Of a stretch of DNA of 5,377 nt, positions 1 to 4,879 are shown in pieces. Position 1 is the first letter of the stretch; each line of letters opens with the position of its first letter. Origin of the DNA: Gammaproteobacteria bacterium (GTDB taxonomy: Bacteria > Pseudomonadota > Gammaproteobacteria > SZUA-229); NCBI GenBank assembly GCA_013138755.1, contig WTCC01000198.1, forward strand, positions 1-5,377, given 5' to 3'. The position numbers were made by a program, and so were the translations under genes. The notes under the pieces are model-generated. The model did no database searches. It had not been told where the DNA came from and was given only the letters and a program-made list of their open reading frames with translations.

Positions 1-886
1 CAAACCAGCTTGCTGATGCAAACTGCCCACTATTGCAGTAAGTAATTATATTGGCTTGAACATCAATACCAAGTTCATATGCCATTTTCTGCATCTCTTC
101 AGTGCCAGAAAAATATGCTGGCGCACCTGCACTGGTAAGCAATTCATTAGGAAACACTTTCGCCCCGGGTATGTGACCTTTTTTTCGGACATAATTCTGT
201 TTAACAGCGCCTAAATAAAAACCAAGGCTTCGTGTATCAACCAGTTGAGTATCTTTTTCTTTTATTGCTTTTGAAACGTCATCACTGCTAGCCAATATTG
301 ATTCACGTTCTTCACTTACCAGCCAATTTCCTGGTACCGGTTCGCTTGTTTCAGTACTCGCAGGCTTTTCTTCCAGCAACCACTGCACCACACCTCCATC
401 AAGAATTGCAACATTATCATGACCGAAGTATTTCACTTGCCAGTATAAACGTGTAGCCAAAGTCATGTCACTGTTACCGGTTCCCAGACTTGTGATAACG
501 ATGACATCATTTTGATTCACACCCCATGACTGCATCAATTCTTCAAACTCGATTTTTTCAGGTAGTAAATACCTGACATTACGGCCATCAATTTCTCTGC
601 TGGTTCGTATATTCAAAAAATCTACCAGCACCGCACCCGGGATGTGCGCACCCGTACGACGTAACCTGAGATCACCGGTAAACCGTTTTCTGACCAGTAC
701 CGCTTTACGTGTAAAACTTTCAATATCTTCACGCACATCCAGTATCTTTACTTCATCAAGATGCTGCTCAAGCCAGTCTGTATCGACCAGAGGCCCAGGA
801 AGAGTAGTAGACAGTTCAACTGCAAACGCACTGCGGCCAACAGATAATAAAACCAGTAACAGGTAGACGAATAGTTGCCTACCCAC
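1..886 (-). CDS. Periplasmic tandem-domain rhodanese (thiosulfate/3-mercaptopyruvate sulfurtransferase type), C-terminus cut by window edge
   Basis: The reading frame stays open from a GTG at 886 to the window edge, giving 295 residues of an exported sulfurtransferase. Residues 1-22 form a signal peptide: hydrophobic core LFVYLLLVLLSV and a likely cleavage after SAFA, so the mature protein should be periplasmic. Two rhodanese modules follow. The first (about 33-170) has LDVRE at 49-53, GAHIPGA at 79-85 and FGHDNVAILDGG at 154-165, but Ser133 sits where a catalytic Cys would be, so it is probably the structural, inactive domain. The second (about 190 onward) has VDTR at 216-219, GHIPGA at 237-242 and the active-site loop YCNSGQFAS with Cys284. 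Such enzymes pass sulfane sulfur from thiosulfate or a similar donor through a Cys persulfide to a thiophilic acceptor; the real substrate is not shown. The start is fixed by a good AAGGAG site six bases upstream, and only 1 bp separates it from the preceding stop. The missing part is probably just the last few dozen residues. Confidence 0.9.
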   Translation of the reverse strand, partial: MGRQLFVYLLLVLLSVGRSAFAVELSTTLPGPLVDTDWLEQHLDEVKILDVREDIESFTRKAVLVRKRFTGDLRLRRTGAHIPGAVLVDFLNIRTSREIDGRNVRYLLPEKIEFEELMQSWGVNQNDVIVITSLGTGNSDMTLATRLYWQVKYFGHDNVAILDGGVVQWLLEEKPASTETSEPVPGNWLVSEERESILASSDDVSKAIKEKDTQLVDTRSLGFYLGAVKQNYVRKKGHIPGAKVFPNELLTSAGAPAYFSGTEEMQKMAYELGIDVQANIITYCNSGQFASASWF

Positions 887-887
887 C

Positions 888-1553
888 CTAAGCTCCTTGC
901 TGAACATTTTCATTGTTTATGATCGGATCATCCAGGAGGTATTTTTCAAGCTTAAACTGCAGATTAATTTCCTGCGTTGCCAGCGTATAAATCTCACGAT
1001 TCTCCATTGCCTCCTGTCTGCCCTTCTCATTTGAATAAAACTTTATCTGCTCATCCCGCTTTTTCAGCAACTCGGACAGTTCAGCACTATAAAGCTGTAA
1101 CAAAGCACCCAGCCAACTTTCGACCAGATCTTCATCATCATTCACAGCAACATATTTCAATTGCTTAGGAAAAACAGCTCTTTCTAACCAGGGTCCATCC
1201 GTCACCCAGCGATTAACCATGAACCATTGTAACGGCTGGCCTTCTGCATCAATACCCAAACCAACCACATGCGCCCAGGCCTGATTACCTATATCGGTAA
1301 ATAGATGAAAGTGACCATGCTCATCCGGGTGCATCGATATCGCTTCATGACAATGGTAAAAAACACGCCATCGTTTATCCGCAAACAATAAACCCGAGTC
1401 TGGGTAACGGCACTCTGTTTCCAGATGATCAACATCCGACAGTATCGTTAGAACCGCATTAGTATTCTGTGTAGCCATTTCCTGCAATAAAGCGAGAAAT
1501 CTCAGAGACCAGTAACTCCCATGTTCCGATAATTTTTTTGTAAGCACAGACAT
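888..1553 (-). CDS. Conserved protein of unknown function with HGHFH motif (DUF6969-like)
   Basis: This encodes a 221-residue soluble protein with no signal peptide or membrane segment. Visible motifs are YHCH at 66-69, HPDEHGHFHLF at 75-85, and a tryptophan-rich NRWVTDGPW at 114-122. A charged, probably helical C-terminal third follows (from about ELLKKRDEQIKFYS). The cluster of His residues near an acidic pair could bind a metal, but that is inference. The overall pattern resembles, from memory, the uncharacterised DUF6969 type of protein; a profile search would be needed to confirm it. The frame can be extended to a TTG at 1604. The ATG at 1553 is preferred because it overlaps the stop of the upstream small gene (TAATG), a classic translational-coupling arrangement, and because the extra 17 residues look unrelated to a folded domain. 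No separate Shine-Dalgarno is visible for this ATG, which fits coupling. It lies between the small membrane protein and the rhodanese, so a link to sulfur handling is likely but unproven. Confidence 0.8.
   Translation of the reverse strand: MSVLTKKLSEHGSYWSLRFLALLQEMATQNTNAVLTILSDVDHLETECRYPDSGLLFADKRWRVFYHCHEAISMHPDEHGHFHLFTDIGNQAWAHVVGLGIDAEGQPLQWFMVNRWVTDGPWLERAVFPKQLKYVAVNDDEDLVESWLGALLQLYSAELSELLKKRDEQIKFYSNEKGRQEAMENREIYTLATQEINLQFKLEKYLLDDPIINNENVQQGA
893..898 (-). promoter_or_regulatory. Shine-Dalgarno site that fixes the GTG start of the rhodanese
   Basis: AAGGAG on the minus strand lies six bases before the GTG at 886 and inside the last codons of the upstream gene. No ATG in the same frame is available nearby, and starting here gives a complete signal peptide, so GTG is the best start. 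The position inside the preceding reading frame implies translation on the same mRNA. Confidence 0.75.
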
Positions 1554-1780
1554 TACAAAGAACAGGGGGATGCCTGCCTGCCGAGTGAAGCAGGTTTTCC
1601 GCAATCCGCATTGTTTTCAGCCGGCATCTCCTCCCCCTCATCAATAATAATGACTGCCTGCTGACTGGCCAGCTGCTCACCCGGTTCCGGTAAACGTTGC
1701 CGGCTATGATCGATAGCAACCGCGATCGCTGCCGCAGTGATCGCGGTGCCAAAAATAAAACGCGCCTGTTTATGTTTCAT
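1553..1780 (-). CDS. Small membrane-anchored or exported protein, unknown function (75 aa)
   Basis: This 75-residue protein was not recognised as a known family. A basic start (MKHKQAR) leads into one hydrophobic stretch at 8-23 (FIFGTAITAAAIAVAI), which could be an uncleaved N-terminal anchor or a signal sequence. The rest is polar: an acidic middle (IIIDEGEEMPAEN at 44-56) and a tail with two cysteines, Cys60 and Cys73. If exported, those two Cys would sit in the periplasm, where they could pair or carry sulfur; this is speculation. Support for a real gene is the strong GAGGTG ribosome site just upstream, the position 28 bp after the transporter, and the TAATG overlap with the next gene, so it fits the operon exactly. 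Other frames across this stretch are less well supported. It may be an accessory subunit of the transporter or of the periplasmic sulfurtransferase. Confidence 0.7.
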   Translation of the reverse strand: MKHKQARFIFGTAITAAAIAVAIDHSRQRLPEPGEQLASQQAVIIIDEGEEMPAENNADCGKPASLGRQASPCSL

Positions 1781-1784
1781 GATT

Positions 1785-1790
1785 CACCTC
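1785..1790 (-). promoter_or_regulatory. Shine-Dalgarno site of the 75-aa small gene
   Basis: GAGGTG on the minus strand stands four bases before the ATG at 1780 (AATC spacer). It is the best ribosome site in the left-hand cluster after that of the rhodanese, and it is the main reason to accept such a short gene. It falls in the 28-bp gap after the transporter stop. Confidence 0.65.
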
Positions 1791-1808
1791 TGTAGACCAA
1801 ACCCATCT

Positions 1809-3002
1809 TTATGTCCGCATTGGTTTATCGACTTTAAGCCAGATACGCACATACACGCCGGCGATACCGCCACAAAAACCGGCGACCAGCCACAACCAGC
1901 CATGCAGACTGCCACTGGAAATACCGCCGACAAGTGCCCCAATATTACAGCCAAAACTTAAACGCGCGCCATAACCAAGCAATAAACCACCCACTACAGC
2001 GGTGAATATTCGTGTTCGCGAAAGTTTCATTGCAGGTGCAAACTTACCTGCCAATGCGGCCGCCAGTAACGCACCCAGGATAATGCCAAAATCCATCACT
2101 GAGGTAGCATCTGCAAGCACGCTGCTATTAAGCGACTGTGCTGGATAACCGCTGCTCCAATAGACCCAACTGCCAGGATCACCACCAACAACAGACCATA
2201 ACTTGGCGCCCCATAGACCGAACGCATAGGTTATGCTCCAGGGATGCCCAGCCACAATAAGCGTCATAAGATTTAGTAGTGCAAGGCCGATCACACCCCA
2301 CAACAAAGGCCACTGACCATGAATCAAGCCTTGCATGAAGTTACCTGGCGGCAACTTCCATTCAATAGAATTAAGCTTTCCATTGCGCCTGATATCAACA
2401 GACCTTACCGACACATACAATGCGGCAAGTAAAACCAGCTGCAACAGTAACGCCTGCCACCAGCCAAAATGCTCGATCACAGATAAACTTTCATAACCCG
2501 GTAAAGATAACCACCAGTGCAGATGTGCCGACCCCATAGTGGCGCCAATAATAAAAAATGTCAGGGTAATCAACATATCAACCTGCCCCTGCCCCATGGT
2601 ATACAAAGTGCCAGAACCGCAGCCGCCGCCCAGCTGCATGCCAACACCAAACAGAAAAGCACCGACGATGACCGAGGTGCCCACTGGTGCCAGAGCAGAA
2701 CTGGCCTGTATCGAAGGAAAAACCTGGCCGAGCACTGGAAAGAACAGCAGTGAAGTTAAACCCAGCAATAACAGCTGCGCGCGTATACCGCGGCCATCAC
2801 GTTCGCGGATGAATGTCCGCCAGCTACCGCTAAAACCAAAGGCGGCATGCATCAGGGTGATGCCGAGTCCAACACCTATAAGAAAAGTTAAAAATTGCAG
2901 ACCTGCAATAGATTGCTGCACATATAGTGCGATGCCAAGAATGGTAAGGCTCGCCATCAACACGACGGGCTGATCTGTTAATTGTGCAGCAGCTGATTTC
3001 AT
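1809..3002 (-). CDS. YeeE/YedE-family sulfur-compound (thiosulfate-type) transporter
   Basis: This is a 397-residue inner-membrane protein with about ten hydrophobic helices and two homologous halves, the layout of the double-module YeeE/YedE (Sulf_transp, TsuA-like) family. The first half carries GFSGSWRTFI at 56-65 and the hallmark GMQLGGGCGSGTLYTMGQG around Cys128. The second half carries the LWGAK block and GYGARLSFGCNIGALVGG around Cys352, with another Cys at 377 in the last helix. In characterised thiosulfate transporters, cysteines in equivalent GGGC and GC loops line the path and bind the substrate. Thiosulfate is therefore the likeliest cargo, though other family members take different sulfur or selenium species. 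Length and motifs look intact. The ATG at 3002 has no strong Shine-Dalgarno (TTTTGATCAG before it), so translation may be weak or start elsewhere nearby. It is the first gene of the minus-strand cluster. The usual partner of E. coli YeeE, a TusA-like small protein, is not seen here; an exported rhodanese is present instead. Confidence 0.93.
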   Translation of the reverse strand: MKSAAAQLTDQPVVLMASLTILGIALYVQQSIAGLQFLTFLIGVGLGITLMHAAFGFSGSWRTFIRERDGRGIRAQLLLLGLTSLLFFPVLGQVFPSIQASSALAPVGTSVIVGAFLFGVGMQLGGGCGSGTLYTMGQGQVDMLITLTFFIIGATMGSAHLHWWLSLPGYESLSVIEHFGWWQALLLQLVLLAALYVSVRSVDIRRNGKLNSIEWKLPPGNFMQGLIHGQWPLLWGVIGLALLNLMTLIVAGHPWSITYAFGLWGAKLWSVVGGDPGSWVYWSSGYPAQSLNSSVLADATSVMDFGIILGALLAAALAGKFAPAMKLSRTRIFTAVVGGLLLGYGARLSFGCNIGALVGGISSGSLHGWLWLVAGFCGGIAGVYVRIWLKVDKPMRT

Positions 3003-3024
3003 CTGATCAAAAAATACAAATTAA

Positions 3025-3048
3025 TGTGGTTAACAGATAATAACCACA
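3025..3048. promoter_or_regulatory. Perfect 8-bp inverted repeat in the transporter leader, candidate operator
   Basis: TGTGGTTA (3025-3032) and TAACCACA (3041-3048) form a perfect inverted repeat with an 8-base spacer, centred about 35 bases before the transporter ATG. Its size and spacing suit binding by a dimeric regulator near the transcription start. It could also act as an RNA hairpin in the leader. No regulator gene lies in the window, so its identity is unknown. Confidence 0.45.
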
Positions 3049-3054
3049 AACAAC

Positions 3055-3086
3055 ATACAAACGCCACTAAAGTGTGGCCTTTGTAT
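3055..3086. repeat. Imperfect 13-bp-arm inverted repeat upstream of the transporter
   Basis: The arms 3055-3067 and 3074-3086 pair at 12 of 13 positions (a single C/C mismatch at 3062/3079) around a 6-base loop, TAAAGT. The G+C-rich inner stem is GCCAC/GTGGC. On the plus strand it is followed by CAAACGTTTTT, so it might end transcription arriving from the left. Equally it may be a second operator for the minus-strand operon, being only 6 bp from the previous repeat. Confidence 0.45.
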
Positions 3087-3113
3087 CAAACGTTTTTATT
3101 TGTCGATAGGATA

Positions 3114-3164
3114 AAAGGGGTCGGTGACATTTGCGAATGCTTCTCATTTGTCACCGACCCCTTT
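3114..3164. repeat. REP/MITE-like palindrome with perfect 16-bp arms
   Basis: AAAGGGGTCGGTGACA (3114-3129) is repeated exactly as its reverse complement at 3149-3164, separated by 19 bases. A perfect 16-bp stem with a GGGGTCGGTGACA core is much stronger than needed for an operator. It resembles the dispersed extragenic palindromes moved by REP-associated tyrosine transposases, or a tiny MITE; that assignment is inference, since no second copy is in this window and no transposase is present. The 3' arm ends in CCCCTTTAAAT, so it may also stop transcription weakly. GATAGG (3105-3110) and CCTATC (3176-3181) lie outside it as a further inverted pair. Confidence 0.65.
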
Positions 3165-3300
3165 AAATACTAAAGCCTATCTTACATGCCATTACACGTT
3201 AAAAGAGGTGGAGCAGCACTTTAGTGTAAGCTTTGAGACAGCGAGTCGATAGATTGATGAAACTGAATATGATACGTAAGCCATAGCTCATGGGATCCAC

Positions 3301-3348
3301 CCTCGTAACGACAGTCGTGACAATCTACAACTGATATATAATACGAGG
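3301..3348. repeat. Nested inverted repeat around the nitroreductase promoter region
   Basis: CCTCGTA (3301-3307) pairs exactly with TACGAGG (3342-3348). Directly inside the left arm is the odd palindrome ACGACAGTCGT (3308-3318). The right arm shares its first base with a TATAAT box, so a protein or hairpin here could affect transcription of the downstream gene. Short arms make chance occurrence possible. Confidence 0.35.
3337..3342 (+). promoter_or_regulatory. Candidate -10 box (TATAAT) for the nitroreductase
   Basis: A consensus TATAAT lies 77 bases before the nitroreductase ATG. The nearest -35-like hexamer, GTGACA at 3317-3322, gives a 14-base spacer, shorter than the usual 16-18. The promoter may therefore need an activator, or the true -35 is poorly conserved. 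Confidence 0.4.
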
Positions 3349-3358
3349 TCAGACAGAA

Positions 3359-3381
3359 ACGTATAGTATCTTTGTATACGT
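3359..3381. promoter_or_regulatory. 7-bp inverted repeat before the nitroreductase, candidate operator
   Basis: ACGTATA (3359-3365) and TATACGT (3375-3381) form a perfect inverted repeat with a 9-base spacer, ending 38 bases before the start codon and downstream of the TATAAT box. A repressor bound here would block transcription, a common arrangement for nitroreductase genes controlled by small dimeric regulators. No regulator gene is visible. Confidence 0.4.
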
Positions 3382-3419
3382 ACAAATGAACAATCTTAAA
3401 TTAACTTTCAGGAATACCC

Positions 3420-4076
3420 ATGGTTCACCCAATTATCGAAAATCTTCTTTGGCGGCATTCCACCAAAAAATATGATGCCGGAAAAAAAATTCCTGAAGAG
3501 GATCTTGACGTGCTCTTTGAGGCGATGCGCCTTTCTGCATCATCCATTAATTCTCAACCATGGAAGTTTGTGGTCATTGAAAGTGAAGAAGCAAGAGAGC
3601 GCATGAGTAAAACGTTTGCTCATAAACATCAATACAATCAGCATCATGTTTTCGATAGCTCACAAATTATTCTCTTTGCTTACAACCCGCGTTACAGCCG
3701 TGATGACTATGCCAAAGTGGTGGATAAAGGCATTGAAGACAAACGAGTCAAACCAGAAGATCGTGAAAGCGCCTTTGGTGTTTTTATGTTTGCCGAGTTT
3801 AATACCGATGAAACGGGAGACACAAGCACTTGGACAAAAGCACAAACCTATCTTGCTCTTGGAAATACGCTACACACCTTAGCGCGCCTCAAAATAGATT
3901 CAACGCCCATGGAAGGAATTGATATTGATTTGGTGAACGAAGAATTTAAAAAGGAACTTGATGGCTATCAATGCGATGTCGCTTTGGCTATTGGCTATCA
4001 TCACCCTGAAGAAGACTTTAATTCAAAACTTCCTAAGTCACGACATGACTTAGATAAAATTTTAATGCGAATATAA
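3420..4076 (+). CDS. NfsB-like oxygen-insensitive NAD(P)H nitroreductase / dihydropteridine reductase family flavoprotein
   Basis: This 218-residue protein is one of the FMN-dependent nitroreductases that reduce nitroaromatics, quinones or pteridines by two-electron transfer from NAD(P)H, in the cytoplasm and as a homodimer. It can be aligned from memory with E. coli NfsB (217 residues) along its whole length. RHSTKKYD at 12-19 and SSINSQPWKFVV at 41-52 are the FMN phosphate and ring contacts. PMEGID replaces the NfsB PIEGFD, GYHHPEEDFNSKLPKSR closes the fold, and Lys206 and Arg208 match conserved FMN contacts. No key residue is missing. The ATG has AGGA (3410-3413) six bases upstream. It is the first gene on the plus strand, separated from the next gene by 72 bp with no visible terminator, so it may be cotranscribed or independent. 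Its physiological substrate cannot be deduced, and no obvious functional link to the downstream lipid genes is seen. Confidence 0.93.
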   Translation: MVHPIIENLLWRHSTKKYDAGKKIPEEDLDVLFEAMRLSASSINSQPWKFVVIESEEARERMSKTFAHKHQYNQHHVFDSSQIILFAYNPRYSRDDYAKVVDKGIEDKRVKPEDRESAFGVFMFAEFNTDETGDTSTWTKAQTYLALGNTLHTLARLKIDSTPMEGIDIDLVNEEFKKELDGYQCDVALAIGYHHPEEDFNSKLPKSRHDLDKILMRI

Positions 4077-4148
4077 GTAGAATTTATGGGTATTTAGTTA
4101 TGCCAACAAATCCATCATAATGCTCAATTTCTTACTACTAGGGTTGCT

Positions 4149-4802
4149 ATGACCACAGACAATGTAGAATCTCAGGCCTCACAGCCCAGCATTCTTTCTT
4201 TTGTAAAGGACCTGCCGAATCTGTGCTCACTTGCAGGGTTGGCCTGCACCCTTTTAGCCATTTACTACAGTATTTTGGGCGTTTATTCTGCGGCAATGAT
4301 CGGTATGATATGGGCGGTTGCTTTTGACTGGGCGGACGGCCTTATCGCCAGAAGAATAAAGGGACGAACCGGTAATGACCGCGCCTTTGGTGGGCAACTT
4401 GATGTTTTAATTGATATTGTTAGTTATGGTGTTGCGCCGTCTATTCTTCTGTTGAGCTATGGACAATTTGAGCCTATATTTTTAGTTGGCGCTTTTTTAA
4501 TGCTTGCAGCCAGCGCAATACGATTGAGCTATTTTAGTACCTTTGGTCTTGCGGGTGGCACAAAATATACCGGCTTGGCCCTAGACAACAATAATATAAT
4601 ACTTGTTTCTATTTTTTTATTGGAAGGTGTTTTCAGCGGAAGTGTTTTTACTGTTATTCTGTACGCTAGTGGTGTTGGCCTTGCTGCTTTGAATGTGTCA
4701 CAAATCAAAACACCAAAACTTTCTGGAAACCCCATCAACGTTTATATCCTTGCACTTTATACCCTTGGGATAACGGCTATCTATGGCTGGAAGCTCCTCT
4801 AG
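4149..4802 (+). CDS. CDP-alcohol phosphatidyltransferase family membrane enzyme (expanded signature motif)
   Basis: This 217-residue integral membrane protein has about six hydrophobic helices. Family enzymes swap CMP on a CDP-alcohol for a second hydroxyl-bearing molecule, making phospholipids or their head-group precursors at the inner membrane. The N-terminal DLPNLCSLAGL resembles the start of phosphatidylserine-synthase-like members. The catalytic motif is clear: Asp60, Asp63-Gly64, Ala67-Arg68, Gly81, Asp85 and Asp89, all metal or nucleotide ligands in the family. The usual signature D-G-x2-A-R-x8-G-x3-D-x3-D here has 12 residues between AR and G (RIKGRTGNDRAF), a four-residue expansion that marks a distinct subgroup. 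The actual alcohol and acceptor cannot be told. A cytidylyltransferase gene follows 77 bp downstream and could supply the CDP substrate. The ribosome site is weak (TAGGG before GTTGCT), but the ATG places the first helix normally. Serine, glycerol-phosphate or inositol-type transferases remain possible. Confidence 0.92.
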   Translation: MTTDNVESQASQPSILSFVKDLPNLCSLAGLACTLLAIYYSILGVYSAAMIGMIWAVAFDWADGLIARRIKGRTGNDRAFGGQLDVLIDIVSYGVAPSILLLSYGQFEPIFLVGAFLMLAASAIRLSYFSTFGLAGGTKYTGLALDNNNIILVSIFLLEGVFSGSVFTVILYASGVGLAALNVSQIKTPKLSGNPINVYILALYTLGITAIYGWKLL

Positions 4803-4812
4803 AAAACAATGA

Positions 4813-4836
4813 TATTGATAAACAGTATTGATAAAC
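4813..4836 (+). repeat. Tandem 11-bp direct repeat in the gap before the cytidylyltransferase
   Basis: TATTGATAAAC occurs exactly at 4813-4823 and again at 4826-4836, a 13-bp period. It overlaps by one base the palindrome CGTTAGTAACG at 4836-4846. Direct repeats slightly longer than one helical turn can be regulator sites, but slippage in A+T-rich DNA is also possible. Confidence 0.5.
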
Positions 4837-4846
4837 GTTAGTAACG
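4836..4846. promoter_or_regulatory. Perfect odd palindrome CGTTA-G-TAACG, possible operator
   Basis: The 5-bp arms are exact around one central G, adjoining the direct repeat just upstream and ending 33 bases before the cytidylyltransferase start. If it is a binding site, the cytidylyltransferase may have its own control rather than relying only on readthrough. At this length chance is a real alternative. Confidence 0.3.
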
Positions 4847-4862
4847 AAATTTATTTTGATGT

Positions 4863-4867
4863 AGGAG
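4863..4867 (+). promoter_or_regulatory. Shine-Dalgarno site of the cytidylyltransferase, with long spacer
   Basis: AGGAG lies 12 bases before the ATG at 4880, longer than the usual 5-9. No nearer start codon exists in this frame, and the protein begins exactly like family members (VVYTVGTFDLLHVGH), so the ATG stands. Initiation may be reduced. Confidence 0.5.
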
Positions 4868-4879
4868 TCAAATAATATA

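Larger units (their letters stand above)
3003..3419. other. Divergent intergenic region rich in inverted repeats, no convincing gene
   Basis: This 417-bp stretch separates the two divergently read clusters and must hold the start signals of both. Reading all frames showed no supported gene. One minus-strand frame is open for about 55 codons between roughly 3223 and 3390, but it has no usable start codon and no recognisable motif. Instead there are at least five inverted repeats, listed separately: two on the transporter side, one REP-like palindrome in the middle and two on the nitroreductase side. About 3165-3300 shows no clear feature apart from a CACTTTAGTG motif at 3217-3226. Confidence 0.7.

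Noticed and set aside
642..866. Plus-strand open frame opposite the rhodanese
   Set aside because: It lies antisense to the signal peptide and first domain of a well-supported gene and its Ser/Arg-rich product has no motif.
1459..1752. Open frame of 97 codons on the minus strand across the small gene and the HGHFH gene
   Set aside because: It overlaps both in another frame, its product is Arg/Leu/Ser-rich without a domain, and the 75-aa frame has the better ribosome site and stop/start coupling.
2539..2973. Open frame of 144 codons on the plus strand opposite the transporter
   Set aside because: It is antisense to a clear membrane-protein gene, is rich in Pro, Arg and Ser in a way typical of mirrored codons, and shows no motif.
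3165..3300. Integron attC site or group II intron end
   Set aside because: No GTTRRRY/RYYYAAC core pair or intron domain V-like hairpin was found.
3223..3390. Minus-strand open stretch of about 55 codons in the intergenic region (containing CHDCRYEGGSHELW)
   Set aside because: It has no ATG, GTG or TTG start with a ribosome site, matches nothing I recognise and is full of inverted repeats; a gene remnant cannot be excluded.
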